64,000 nt of DNA, taken from contig NC_080672.1 of the NCBI RefSeq assembly GCF_030247195.1, forward strand, positions 1,984,001-2,048,000, in the 5' to 3' direction. Below, one piece after another: positions 44,801 through 55,924 of this stretch. The translations under genes were made by a program, and so were the position numbers. Origin of the DNA: Topomyia yanbarensis (Eukaryota; Arthropoda; Insecta; Diptera; Culicidae). Within the stretch, counting starts at the first letter, position 1, and every line of letters begins with the position of its first letter. The notes beneath the pieces are model-generated. The model was given only the letters and a program-made list of their open reading frames with translations, was not told the DNA's origin and did no database searches.

Positions 44801-44862
44801 AGTTCAATGACCGACACAATCCGAGATTCAGCAAAACGATGATTGATTGTCACGATGATTAA
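38881..44862 (+). CDS. Elongation of very long chain fatty acids protein (ELOVL), five exons
   Basis: Exons 38881-38938, 39013-39203, 39268-39511, 44397-44533 and 44596-44862 join in frame with GT...AG introns to 298 residues ending at TAA 44860-44862. The product condenses malonyl-CoA with long-chain acyl-CoA in the ER membrane, the first step of each elongation cycle. Family signatures: KLDNIIKVYN near residue 60, LDTVFF at 127-132, the catalytic histidine box HVYHH at 145-149, and NSFVHVVMYYYYF after it. Several hydrophobic spans fit a multi-pass membrane protein. The C-terminus carries a KKK-rich tail and no KKxx at the very end. Intron 3 is 4885 bp because a hAT-type element sits in it; introns 1, 2 and 4 are only 62-74 bp. 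Coding sequence shows no damage. Confidence 0.92.
39769..40740 (-). repeat. Irregular tandem repeats, likely 3' region of the R1-like element
   Basis: The motif CGGTCTAGTyCCCGrCG plus following GGATCT-type sequence and AGTTCCCyGGCGAGAG recurs near 39842, 40010, 40250, 40437 and 40653, i.e. about five units spaced 170-240 bp. It lies downstream (minus strand) of the R1-like coding remnants. A related piece lies near 44120. Confidence 0.65.
40767..41000. mobile_element. hAT MITE, 234 bp
   Basis: Ends CAGCGGTTCTCAACC and, inverted, CAGTGATTCTCAACC. The 8 bp ATCTACAT flanks both sides (40759-40766 and 41001-41008). Non-coding. It interrupts the R1-like remnant. Confidence 0.92.
41010..41830 (-). 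pseudogene. R1-like reverse transcriptase C-terminal remnant
   Basis: Minus-strand frames carry KAVQRIQITIEGHVNASKRA, LKQLGVIIDDRL, SCDCVPEAVCLDAEMIPICI and a DTGAS...VFECPRFE segment of the C-terminal zinc knuckle. These match R1-clade proteins of mosquitoes as I know them. Many stops and frameshifts are present, plus a local duplication of CGGACATTCAAAGAC three times at 41129-41187. Confidence 0.7.
41992..43092. mobile_element. Possible inserted element with CACTrATA ends and internal duplication
   Basis: This stretch separates two R1-like pieces. Its ends resemble an inverted repeat (CACTAATAGAATATATTCGT and CACTGATAATATAAATTCGT on reverse-complement). Inside, 42490-42670 and 42785-42975 are diverged direct copies (GCGACCAACGAAATCGTT, CACGAAAAATAATGTCG). 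TTCGT/ACGAA motifs are dense. No target duplication found. Confidence 0.5.
43100..44000 (-). pseudogene. R1-like endonuclease/RT linker remnant
   Basis: On the minus strand: STPVETCPGKLKIIVAGLFP, then SPTPYGEEEGGNTVEWQVTN, then KSKITPGPDGIPT. This is the region between the endonuclease and the RT of R1-type elements. It is full of stops and is separated from the C-terminal piece by 42000-43090. Confidence 0.65.
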
Positions 44863-45791
44863 CAATCCTGCGTGGGTTGTTATCAGTAGCCGTCTGAGAA
44901 TTTGCCCATAGTTGCTAAGTCTGAGTAGCATTTAATGTAGCGCTATTTTATGTAAGAACAACACTCAGTGTGTGTGTGAACGAATTTTCGAACGCGGGGT
45001 TGCAAAGTAATGCAAATCTGTTTTTCGTTTGTTACTTTTCTAGTTCCGATGTATGACCCTGGATGACCTGGATCGTAATAAAATTTTGTCACACACTACC
45101 ACGATACTATTTGCAATTCCAATTACGTTTGACGTGAACATTCCTTTTGCCGTATCGATTTAAGCGGTGTTTGACCCGAAGACCTAAGAATTTGGTACAT
45201 TGTGTTGAATTCAAATAATGTTATGTGTTCTTTGTTGCAGTACAGAAAAAAGCTTATAGGTTCTAGTGTCTTGAGCTGTAATTTAGATTGTATGTGTGAG
45301 TGTGGGATTGATGATATGTTTTTCCATCAGTGATTGACTCCATTGACTCTTTCTTCTGTCGAACTTTTGTGTCGTTTAACAATTTAGGGATTACAGGAAC
45401 CAAACTACGGGTTCAGCTACAGCAAAGGAATAATGTTTGCACTATAACGCAGTTTTTTACTCTGGTATGAAAATCACAAAATGAACAAAAAACGCGCAAA
45501 AACTTAAGAGATCACCCGTAATAATAATATAAATTCCCTGTTAGAGGGAATGTATATTATTATGACCACAGCTGTTAGAAGGAACATGAGTAAGAAATGG
45601 CTAATAGCTTTATTACAGCTCGATTCTTTTCAATGTGTGACCCTGAACTTCGAACTCAATTTTCGGGCTGCTTTATTTCTTGATGTTTTTTTTTTGTTTC
45701 GGAGATGAAATTTTGGAGTTTTATCATGCGGTTTTGGATTTACACAGTACGCATCTTTCGCGTGAAGGAAGACTTTTCAACAATAGAGTAA
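44863..45791. other. Elongase 3' UTR and downstream spacer
   Basis: After the poly(A) signal I see AT-rich sequence without a gene. Confidence 0.5.
45077..45082 (+). terminator. Poly(A) signal of the elongase
   Basis: AATAAA lies 215 bases after the stop codon and is the first canonical signal downstream. Confidence 0.65.
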
Positions 45792-45959
45792 TCTAGTGCT
45801 AGGGTGATCATATCAGACGAGTGAAAAACCAGGACCGTCGAAGGGATACTGCTTCCCCTCGTTACCTCTCAATCAACATTGCCTTTTCCGCATGCTTTCG
45901 GTAGTTAAAAATTTCTGGGGTCTGGCAGGCAGAGCTTTGACAGTAGAAAAGTTCTGGGA

Positions 45960-46200
45960 GTCTAGGAGGAAGAGCTCTACCAGAAAGTCTTTCGTCGGAA
46001 TTCGATCACCAAGAGCTTTTTCGGATTTACACAAAGGCAGTTCTTGATACACCATCATCAGCAAACGTTTCATGCTGAGATGGTCTGCGCAGGACCAGTA
46101 CAAAAACACGACATTGACGAAAATCAGAAACATCAGCGATCCCAAGTAGCTTTCCTGCGCTATGCCTATCTCCAATGACAACCATTATCTCTCGATTTGA
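45960..46200 (-). pseudogene. Reverse transcriptase scrap
   Basis: On the minus strand, SLEIGIAQESYLGSLMFLIF resembles 'GVPQGSHLGPLLFLIF', and a nearby frame has HETFADDGV resembling the FADD motif. A decayed non-LTR fragment interrupted by frameshifts. Confidence 0.5.
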
Positions 46201-46211
46201 GAGCTGCAAAA

Positions 46212-48284
46212 CAGAGGTGGGTAAGAAAACCAACCGGTACGTACATACACGGGTATTGTTCTCAAAATCTCAACACGTGTAAACGAGTGATGCACATCGT
46301 ATTCGGTTTGGATTTCGTTCACACGGTAAACGAAAGAAAAACCTCCACCGACTCTCAGTTTATAAAACCAAACCGAGCCACTCAGCACCGTTTACATGTG
46401 TGTACGAATTTCAACTTGTGTTGATGTATTCTCAGCGGCGGTTTCGGTTTGGCTTTAGAAAACCGAGCCTGGTTTTTTCTGTACACGGTGCTTCGGTTGA
46501 AAGAAGAAGCAGTAAATTCGTCTGCAGTGCTGCCGAATAGACAACTGAATTGAGTTCAATTAGTTGTTGAGAGTAAATGAAATAATATCGAAATGGCTGG
46601 TTCTGATCAGTTGTAAAAAGTTCAACAATTGTTTAAATTGGAATTAAAGAAAACAATGAAATCAGCGATGTCAATAAAATAACAAAAGCAATAAAATCAA
46701 TTAAACTTAATTCATTGAGAACAGCACCCGGATAGAATTTTACAATAGCATTTAACCTACAAACAATCATAAAACAATAAATATTATAGTTATTACTGTT
46801 TCAACATTGTCTGATGCCAAGTTCTCCCAGTAGATTTACAATAAAATTTCATGTAACAAATTTCACAGTTCAGCAAAAAACTGATACAGTGCATGTAATG
46901 TATGGAGAAAAATTGATTTGTTTAATGTTAAGATACATAACCACCCCCCTTCTTCACAGTAAAAGTCTATTTTACATTTAAATTTACTGTAAAACGTTAA
47001 AGTTTATTGTTTTTGTATTGTAGCATAACACTAAAACTTACTGTAAATTATTGTAAAATTACTGTACTGTCACAGTGAATATCATGGTTTTGTTACTGTA
47101 CATTTCTATTCGGGCAACCAACTAACGAATAGCAAAAACACTTTCATTTTATAGACCGCCATTAAAAACTAAGTTTCTTTAAGGAATAAATATTTCCGGC
47201 GATACCAGTCGATGTGTGTACGTAAATCTACTGTAGAACAATTAAATTTTTAAAAAATGTTGCGCAATAATTTGAATAAAAAAAATTTGTTCACATTGTG
47301 TTCAATCACGAAGTTGTCTGCCTCATTACAACAAAACATGTAAAACGACCTTCAATCATTAATGTGGATATTGGTCCACAATATAACCATGCTAGTTGTT
47401 AAATCATCATGAATAGGCCGCCATTTTGAATTTCTAATTTACGACGCAATTCAAGTTTCGTTTCCTTGGAAATATATGCCTATTTAAATATGCATGCTTT
47501 TAAATGCTAAATCGTCGTGAAAATAACACCATATTGGGATGCAAAATGACGACGAATAACAATTTTTAATCTCGATATCAAAAATACTCTTGTTTCATGA
47601 TATTTGTTACCAGTAGTATTGAATATAGCTCGCCATTTCAGATTTTAAATGACGGCAGGCATCAATTTGCGATCTTTTGACATATTTCTTATATTTAAAA
47701 TGTCCATGTCGCGTGATTCTAGATGACAGAATATCTTGAATATACCGGCATCTTAAATTTTGATCTGCTATCATAGGTATAAAAATAGCGGAGGCTATTA
47801 AATTTCCTTTTACTTTCAATTTTTGGGAAGGTTCCCATTCCAAACATACCCATATTGCAAACTTCCTGTTGATAAATCATTATGAAAATGTCGCAATATT
47901 GAGTTAAGGAACGCCATCCATGACCACGAACATAATTTATTTGAACAGAAATATGTCTGAAGACATTTTTTCAATTACCGAAAAGATACCTTATATTATA
48001 AAGAAATTTGTTTAGAATTCTTAATAAAAATACTAGCAGCACTAGCACACACAACACAACCGAAGTTTGGTTTCGTTATTCTCGTGTTTCCTTCCCATAC
48101 TCGTGCACCGGTAAACGAAAATCAAAACCAAACCACGGTACTGTGTAAACGAAACTCGGTTTGGTTTTCGTGTCTCGTATAAACACAACCAGCGATAAGA
48201 CCGCACACAATGTAAAGGAAACATAAACACTTGTGAAAATTTGGTTGATCGTACCGGTACTCAACCGGTATTTTCCCACCTCTG
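46212..48284. mobile_element. 2.07 kb hAT-type element nested in the 5.25 kb element
   Basis: Ends CAGAGGTGGGTAAGAAAACC and, inverted, CAGAGGTGGGAAAATACCGG, both followed by ACCGGTAC-like sequence. The 8 bp CTGCAAAA flanks both sides (46204-46211 and 48285-48292). CAGAGGTGGG is a typical hAT terminus. No transposase inside. Confidence 0.92.
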
Positions 48285-49174
48285 CTGCAAAACGTGCCGT
48301 TGTTACCAAAAATTTCTCCGTTTAATCGATTATTATATGAAAACTGGCGGATAGCTTGGTGTAAATAATATCAGTTTGAGCCCGAGCTTGAACAAATTGA
48401 CATCCCTGCGTGAACTTGAAAGGAAACAAAATTCAATTCATGCTCGTCGCAATGAATGAAATGTTTGGTTCATTTCCCTCGTCATTCGTTCTCCCGACAC
48501 AGCGCATTCAGGTTCGGATATGTTCGGTTTCAGAAGCAAACTGAATTTTGTTTCCATTCTACCTCTGAGAGGGATTATTAAGCAAAAGTATATAGATTAT
48601 GCAGTTCACTTATGCTCGAAAATGTAGAAGATGCCAGCTTCCGCCTTCAAACTGTCCACATAAAAACAAATAAATGCTTTGGTTGGTAAAGGAATTTATA
48701 TTTCCTCTGCACTCAAGCATACCATTCTGCATGAAGTTTCAGTCAGTTGCAAAGTTAATGAATGATGGAGGCGGTGAATCTGAATTTTGGTTTCGGTAAA
48801 TACAAGCAGAAATAAGTAACTGATTTTGAAATTTCGCAGCACTGTTTGAGCGCGACATTCCATACTCCCTGTTATGTAGGATGCTACACTCGGCGGTTAG
48901 TCGCTGTTCAGCGTCCAGGCGTGAAGGCATGTTAATCGTCCATTAGCTATTTCATTTATTTGACACGTGTAAACGTGTGTGTAAATAAAAATAAATAAAT
49001 AGAATTTTATTGTATATCCATCGGATCTTGTGGTTTGTGATTTAGTTGATGTTGATGAAGGGCTGTGTGATGGGTATGCTTGCAGTTGATATTGCTTCGT
49101 TAGAGGTTTGTGTGCTTGGTTTCTCGTAGTGTGTCTTCTTGTGTAACAACGTAGGGCACGCAGGGAACTGTCCT

Positions 49175-49575
49175 TCATACGCGCACAGCGTGATTTGAGA
49201 TTTGGTCACGCGTTTTGCTTTGAATTGAAAGTTCAGATATGAAGGAATAGGTTCCGTCACTCGCATTCTCTCGAAACAAACACCCTTGGAAATACCTAGA
49301 AAAAATTTCTCTAGGTTTCAAACTTAAAGGATCCACCGTTACGTATTCCGACATGATGGTTGTAATAAATTTATTAATAGTACCCAGGTGTAGATCGTGT
49401 AGACGCATATCAATCTTATCATTTTCAATATAAAAGGGGGATCTTGATCCTAACATTATCATGCTCACCGACACGTATTGCATGTTGTCTTCAATTGCGT
49501 AACTTTCCGTTATGGCCAAAGTTTTAAACGTTATCAGTAACGAGTGTGGTGGGCTTGTATGACGACGACTTCCGT
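49175..49575 (-). CDS. Unidentified open frame inside the hAT-type element
   Basis: The minus-strand frame is open from about 49575 to the stop at 49175 (about 130 codons), with no ATG at its start (a TTG lies at 49519). It includes ITFKTLAITESYAIEDN and HLGTINKFITTIMSEYVTVD. The amino-acid mix looks protein-like, but I recognise no family. It may be a captured exon or an old insertion of another origin. Confidence 0.3.
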
Positions 49576-49734
49576 TAGTCTAAACTGCATTTGCAAATGT
49601 GCTATTGAATTTTGCTGTTGAGTTTCAAACATCTTGAAATGAATGATCGATATCGCACCGATGAAAGTAACGGTGCTTTATTGTTCACACTGGCTTGGGA
49701 CGAATTTTATTATTCGATTGCTTTGCTTGTTTAG

Positions 49735-49956
49735 GGACGATTCAGACTATACATCAGCTTCCGTAAACGTCACCGTTCCGTCAGGATAAGTTTAATACTT
49801 TTCTCTTGTGTCCGTTCACACGTGTCGTACGTCAAAATGTTCCGTGCCGTTGATGTTGTGTGTGAATGCCTCCATTTAACTGCATGTAACTTATCCTGAC
49901 GGAACGGTGACATTCCGTTGACGTTGACGGAAGCTGATGTATCGTCTGAATCGTCC
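49735..49956. mobile_element. Palindromic MITE, GGACGATTCAGAC ends
   Basis: GGACGATTCAGACTATACAT at the left and GGACGATTCAGACGATACAT inverted at the right, both continuing CAGCTTCCGT and sharing GTCACCGTTCCGTCAGGATA. Arms about 55-65 bp. A TTTA flank on both sides may be the target duplication. Confidence 0.75.
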
Positions 49957-50318
49957 TTTATAGTACTGGCACGGTACATATAGACAGCATACATATAGGA
50001 AACGTTCGTTTGATTCACTGCACTGCTAACAAGCAGAGCGACTGATTAGGTACTGGTATCGACCCTGTAGTAATTCATTTATCTTTGGTAATTCCATAAT
50101 CCCCAGCTCGAGAGGGCGCTCAATGAAATTATTCCACGATAGTTGCTATTTTTATTTTTATGGAATGGATTTCCAGTAAGACGAAAAAAACCACTAGCAA
50201 GAGAACTCAAGTAGAAGCAAAAGCACCAAAACGCCGATGTGTCTTTTCAGAGGTACCAAAGGGAATTCTTCGGGTCCCGGACTGAAAGACGATTTAAGCT
50301 GAGAAAAAGCGCTGGTAA

Positions 50319-50633
50319 CTAGGGGCAGATCACTCTAAGAATGTATAACAAATTTGCATCAAATTAGAAAAAAATGCATTTAATTTCCATTTTATCATCA
50401 GCTTTGCACTTCCTCGCAGAAAAGTTTGTTTAACAAACGTCCTACGCTGATCCACTTTGTTCGACGTTTTGTTAAATGTAGGGCTAGTTTTTCTGTAGGG
50501 TTTTGACGTCTTACACGCAACGCAAAAACATTGCACGCAACGCAAAATACATTATGAATTTCTATTTTGATGGAAATAAATGCATTTAATTTCGCTGATT
50601 TTTAAAAATGCATCACAAGTGATCTGCCCCTAG
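50319..50633. mobile_element. hAT MITE, 315 bp
   Basis: Ends CTAGGGGCAGATCACT in both orientations, flanked by GCTGGTAA on both sides (50311-50318 and 50634-50641). Non-coding, with ATGCATTTAATTTC repeated near both ends. Confidence 0.92.
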
Positions 50634-51058
50634 GCTGGTAACCATTGTTTTATCGATGTTGACGAGGCACTCTTGAGAGATTAAAAAAACATCGGAAGGT
50701 ACAATTGGGAGATTCGACTGCATTAAGTTTTGTTTGTCGCGTTCCGGTTGAGGATAAGTATACTATGTAGTTATGGTTGCGGTCGGTAGTAACTGCGATC
50801 TGGAGATCTTCTCATAGTGAAAAGCGAAGACTGAATAAATTGAAATAGATTAGGGCTTACAGGAGAAAAAACAGAATATATACGCGAACGGAGGTCTTAG
50901 TGGAATGTACGTAATGTTTCGAAGGTTTTCAAGAAAACCTTTGAGAAAAACCAGAACAAATAAAGCATTTTCCTCGACTTCCCAGGACACCAGGACAGTC
51001 AATGTAAAACCAGGACATGTCCTGGGAAACCAGGACGTATGGTCACCCTATCTAGTGC

Positions 51059-52250
51059 TGGGTGGCATCTAGCGTTGGATTAAAATCAATTACCAGAGAA
51101 AAAATGCGCCAAATTGAACAATTGTGTTTTTTTAATTCGTGAGTATATGCCTCCCACATCTTGTTACCTTTTGCTCTGGAGGAAGCTAAAAGACCCCCTT
51201 TCGATCCATTTGCGACAAACTTGATTTGTTTTAGCGTCATTAGAAATTGAAAGTAATCTGAAATAAATAGGTGTAAGTTATTCCCTTATTCAATTTCGAT
51301 TTTTATCAAAAATTATTGACGTTATCTTCTTTGTGCATGTACAGAAATTGGCTAAATTTATTGGTTTAAAATTTAGATCGGTTTCATTTAGGCTTGAGTT
51401 AACCTTAGCTTAGGTAAATTGCCCATTGTTGCACATCGAGATTGATCGAATCATAGAAAATGCGTAATGAACCAACAGGTGGTTTACTTCAATCAAATGT
51501 TAATCACGACACCGGATACGACCAAAGCTGTTCCACTGGGCAAAGGAAGAAAGGTTAGTTGAAAACTCCGACGGCACAAGTAATTAAATCCCAAAATCTT
51601 GAAATAGTGGTACAAAGCAAAATCACAGAAAGAACTTATCTTATGGCGGTCCACGCTGTCCTCCGATTTGAATCTTTTTTCTCTGTTTTTTTCTTCTCAC
51701 TAATACACAACACACGAAAACATCGAAACTGTTTCTACCAATTTATCACAGTTTTAAAATACCAAAATGATTTGGAATTCTTTGTGAGTATTCAACTCGA
51801 AAAAACCGATGACAGCTAGAATTTAACCCCTCCTTTGTCAATGGTTACTACGACTGGATTTATACCTATCAACGCAAAATTGTCCACAGTTTAAGGCATA
51901 AGTTCACCCAAATACAAATATGTTAATACGGCATGCTCTGACGATTTTGCGAGGACACCTTTTATAACCCAGGTACACCGATAAAGGTACACTGTCAGAG
52001 TGACAGCATACTTTGATGAAATAGTGCGAAACTAGCAACGCAGCTTCTGCTTTGTTATTTTTGAAAATTTATGACGTTTAATTTCAATTGTTTTTGATTT
52101 TGTACAAATTTAATTGGAGGATTGAATCCTCCAGTGCAGAGCAGCACAGCTCAAATTGTGCGACGATTAAGCATGTGTTTAATATAAATGTAAGTGGATG
52201 TTATATTTTAGCACGCTTCTTATAATTTAGCCCAAGTACTGCGGTAAACA
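51059..52250. other. Spacer with a diverged copy of the tRNA-Asp upstream flank
   Basis: 51795-51920 resembles 58922-59045 (shared AACCGATGACAGCTAGAATT and CCCTCCTTTGTC). No tRNA follows. No gene recognised otherwise. Confidence 0.5.
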
Positions 52251-52259
52251 ATCTAAACA

Positions 52260-53300
52260 CTTCCTTCAAATGTATAGTGAAAATGATGTGCAGTTCAAGG
52301 AAAAAGAGGCGGAAATGATTTACTCAAGCGCTCACTTGAGTTGTTTGAGCAGGAAAAGGTTGCGTTTCCGGCATAGTGGGCAGTTTTCCGGTTGTATGGT
52401 AAGGAGTCGATAGGCTCCCCGATGTAAGATTAGTTGAAAAGATGAATATTTGACCTGAAATAAGGTATACAAATTTAACCAGCAGGGTCTCGTAAGCTTA
52501 TAAATTACAATTACAATATTTTTAGTATGCTACAAAACACTAAGGAATATGGCAAAGCGAAAGTGGAGGAAAAGAACGAGTTTCTGGAGGATAAGCTAAG
52601 CTGACCAAAGCCGGTCTGATCGAACAGCAAGAACGTAACTGGAGCGATCGACATGAGTGAGATCAGATCCAATTGCTTTAAGCACGAAAGGAGCAGCAGT
52701 TGCTTACTGGCATTAACCATTCTTTGCTAGCCGGTTATCAAATAATTCAAACTTGAATCGGACAGCTGGAGTATCAAAATTCGGCTAAAATTGCTTCCCT
52801 GTAAAATAGTTGGCCAACTCGCCGGTTTACTCATTCAACTCTTCGCCTACCAGCACAAACTACAAATTGAAAATAGTTCGCTAGTTGAAAATCTCGCTTG
52901 TGACAGTTGAAATCGCTGAAGTTAGAAAATGAACAGCTGGAATCAGATAGACAGCCCTTAACGGACTCCTCGAATATCTTTGCGGGAAAACCAAACAGTG
53001 CATTATTGAAATGTTCTGTTGGGAGGCACAGTGACTGAGTTAAATGTCCAGTTTGAGGTGTAACGATCAAACGTTTAAAAATTATGGGACAAGCTGGAGA
53101 CGGTAATGATGGAGAAATTGGAAATCTACGATGAATGTAGCGAACTGGACGTGGACTTGCGAAAACAGTTGCAGGACACTGTAAATTACTCTAAGCAACT
53201 TCAAGCTGATGTTCAAAAAGTTGAACAAAGCCGACTTGGAATCTGGCCAAACATTTGAAAAGGGCCTAACTGAAAAATGTAAACAAATCGAATTTTTATG
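52260..53300 (+). pseudogene. Decayed coiled-coil-type coding sequence, unidentified
   Basis: Several plus-strand pieces in different frames are rich in E, K, L and Q: KEYGKAKVEEKNEFLEDKL (about 52545), then LQIENSSLVENLA (about 52860), then KLEIYDECSELDVDLRKQLQ and VNYSKQLQADVQKVEQ (53105-53225). The heptad-like pattern suggests a long coiled-coil protein. Stops and frameshifts separate the pieces. I cannot name the parent gene. Confidence 0.45.
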
Positions 53301-53428
53301 GTTTTCATTGAACCCTAGCCGAAAAAGCACATAAAACAACAATTGATTATAAATAATGTTGATAACGATTTTATCACAAGTTGTAAAAGTGCCTTATTGA
53401 TTTTTATAATTATCTTAATTGTATAAAC

Positions 53429-53504
53429 CACCCATGATCGCAAACTAGTCCCATAAAGATAGGAAATCCCATAGAAAAGAGGACAAATATGCGAGCATGG
53501 GTAG
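53429..53504. mobile_element. 76 bp palindromic MITE, copy 2
   Basis: CACCCATGATCGCAAACTAG ... ATATGCGAGCATGGGTAG; the same family as 31413-31489, in reverse orientation and a little diverged. GGCCCAACTGATTATGAA repeats follow it (53507-53580). Confidence 0.8.
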
Positions 53505-53506
53505 TA

Positions 53507-53600
53507 AAGGCCCAACTGATTATGAAAAGGCCCAACTGATTATGAATGGGCCTAACTGATCATAAAAAGGGCCTAACGGATTTAAAGGAGCCTAACTAGT
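53507..53600. repeat. Short tandem repeat GGCC(C/T)AACTGATTATGAA
   Basis: Four to five degenerate copies of a ~20 bp unit (GGCCCAACTGATTATGAAAA, then GGGCCTAACTGATCATAAAA, then GGGCCTAACGGATT). Confidence 0.75.
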
Positions 53601-53897
53601 AAATAGGCTCATAAAGTATTATTATATATATTATATTTGATTATAAAAGCAACGCATCACCTATTCGATAAATTATTCTAAGCGCAACTTTTCCATAATT
53701 CACACACAGGGCCAATCTGATATTAAAATGTTCATTGTGGCCAATCTAGCCATCGAATTAAATTTAATTCTATTTTTGATTCATAAAACTTCGAGATGAA
53801 TATCACTTAGAACCTTTTAAATAAGTACTCTTGAATTGTAGGAAGAAATAAAAATTTCAGCGACAGATCCACCACCGCTCTCGATTGTAAACAGCTA

Positions 53898-54793
53898 GGG
53901 TAACAGGGGTATTTTGGACCGCTTTAGGAAGTCATGAGAAAAAAATCTGAAAAAATACGGTTTGGCTATTTATTCTGGATCATTCAATAGGCTAATATGT
54001 ACGGCCTTATCATTTTTTGGATATGTTGTATTCTATATAGTCAAATAAACGTAAATACTTGGGAAAAATGATAAATAGTGAACGCGCATTTTTGTTATTT
54101 TGGACCAGTGAATTTTATTTTGGACCGTAAACAAAGCACATTTTGGACCATTGACTTTCCTTTGTGCCATTGCTGCAAACATATTTTGGACCGATCTCGA
54201 AACATATTTTGGACCATCCAAATGTTCACATATCTTTCTTTGTATGATGAATTTGTACATGATTGGGTAAGAAGTGCTTTTCTGGGAACAAAAAGAGAAC
54301 TTTTTTTAAATGCAGAGTAGATATGCAACGAGGTGTCAGAGTTAATTGGGAGCATGGCGATAATATGTTATCGTTTGGAAATAGCTCACATATTTCGGAC
54401 ATACTTAAAATAACAATTTCAATACATCTGATTACTTTTTTCAACCTAAAATCGATATCTTATGTATTTTATAAGCATAATAACGTTATTTGAATGATTG
54501 AAATGTATATACTTTAGAAATAATAACTCTTCGATGTTGGTTACAACAATACCACCTCCTCTTGATTTTGGACAAGATCAGCTGAAATGTGAAAACACGA
54601 TCAAAAATTTTCAATTCAATGCTTCCTATTAAACCAATTTGCTCAGAATATAACGGGAGTTGCTTTCTAACATGATAATTTCAGTGTTACATTAGCAATA
54701 TTTCAATTTGTTATGAGCTTTGAATGGAAAAATGTACAAATCATCGTCAAGTGGTCCAAAATATGGTACTGGTCCAAAATACCCTCGTTACCC
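53898..54793. mobile_element. Element with ATTTTGGACC subterminal repeats
   Basis: Ends GGGTAACAGGGGTATTTTGG and, inverted, GGGTAACGAGGGTATTTTGG, flanked by TA at 53896-53897 and 54794-54795. ATTTTGGACC occurs six times on the plus strand (53911, 54097, 54117, 54140, 54183, 54206) and twice inverted at the right end (54753, 54771). 896 bp, non-coding. Confidence 0.75.
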
Positions 54794-54834
54794 TATATTC
54801 TGGTGAGTATGCTGGATGTGATTAACTAAATAGC

Positions 54835-55920
54835 ATTCAAAGGTTGCAAGGAGCTCAATCGGATCGAGAGCATTGTGTATTCGGCTGCCTGTCATAGCAA
54901 CGAAAATTTGCTAGTAAGTGTTCCGACCGGTGCCGTTAAAACGAATGTCAACATGTTGGTAATAGTGAGTACTCTTCGACAGTACGTGAATCCGGAAGTT
55001 ATCCACCGTGATCAGTTGAAAATAGTGTACGTTGTACACTTGCCGCTAAAATGACCAGTAATTTTGGCAAAAAACTCGCACTTTTAAGTTCGAGAACTAA
55101 TCGACAATGCAACTGATTGAAACGGCACTCTAAGAAACTCAGAGAATTGTGACGATGTTGCTTTCATCAGTCTCGTGAAGTTGCTCATCATTGAGGAGTT
55201 CCGCATGCACGGAGAACGTGGCGCGTTGTGGAAGCGATGGTCGCACGTACACTTCGACTGGTACAAGTATGATTCGAATCGTCGATCTTTCTTCCACTCT
55301 CGAAGTACATTACAAGTACATTGTCGCTCTATTCCAACGGGTCAATCGGATGATTTGCCTGTATTCGATTCTTGCTTTCGTCTGATTCCTTTGAAGGCCC
55401 TTTAGTAATTGGCGGATATGGATACGATCTTCTACAATTTCTGTATTGATATGGTGCATCAGGGACACTAGGTGATTTGGTGTTGGTTCATGTGCGAAAT
55501 GCAACGGCACGGATGGCAACTATCAACAAGGGGTTGGCCCAGTAGAAGGACCACATCCAGTTATTGACCCCCGACAGAAGGGAAATACCATCCGCTGGTT
55601 GAGCTGTTTTAGAACGGACCTAAGACACGGACTTTCAATGTATCACGCTGGAATGCTGCGACAAGATAGGAACCTGGTGCAGAAGTACTTTGGCGATGAC
55701 ATCATTATGGTAAGATTCTATTTCAGCGCATTGATATTATTTTGTACATGATACGAAAGGTTCAAGGAAATTGTACATTATTTCCCGGAATATCATTTCG
55801 TGGAGTATGATTTCCCGAAAAACCAGACAATTTGCTATGCGATGTTGACTGCACTACTGTACTAGGATGCTTGGTATGGGGTGGCTTGTCGTAGGTCCCG
55901 GATCGTGCTTTGATACTGAT
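54835..55920 (+). pseudogene. Pseudogene of an ASCC3-type Ski2-like helicase
   Basis: The translated pieces follow the first helicase cassette of ASCC3 in order: ELNRIESIVYSAACHSNENL, Walker A as VPTGAVKT (normally APTGAGKT), LKIVYVVHLPLK (normally IVYVAPMKAL), LLIIEEFRMHGERGA where DEVHLLH-RG is expected, MIRIV with LSSTL (normally GLSATLP), FDSCFRLIPL, LADMDTIFYN-CIDMVHQGH, FMCEMQRHG/RNATARMATI in alternating frames, and MYHAGMLRQDRNLVQKYFGD. After 55710 a GTAAGA donor-like site and about 130 bases intervene before CTTVLGCLVWGG-LS (normally CTATLAWGVNLPAH). Many stops and frameshifts and changed catalytic motifs show it is dead. The retained intron-like gap suggests a DNA-level copy rather than a processed one. 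Confidence 0.75.
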
Positions 55921-55924
55921 ACTC

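Larger units (their letters stand above)
45800..51050. mobile_element. 5.25 kb hAT-type element hosting other elements
   Basis: The left end TAGGGTGATCATA and right end (reverse-complemented) TAGGGTGACCATA are flanked by TCTAGTGC on both sides (45792-45799 and 51051-51058). Near both ends the motif CCAGGAC recurs. Nested inside are 46212-48284, 49735-49956 and 50319-50633. No hAT transposase recognised. Confidence 0.85.
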
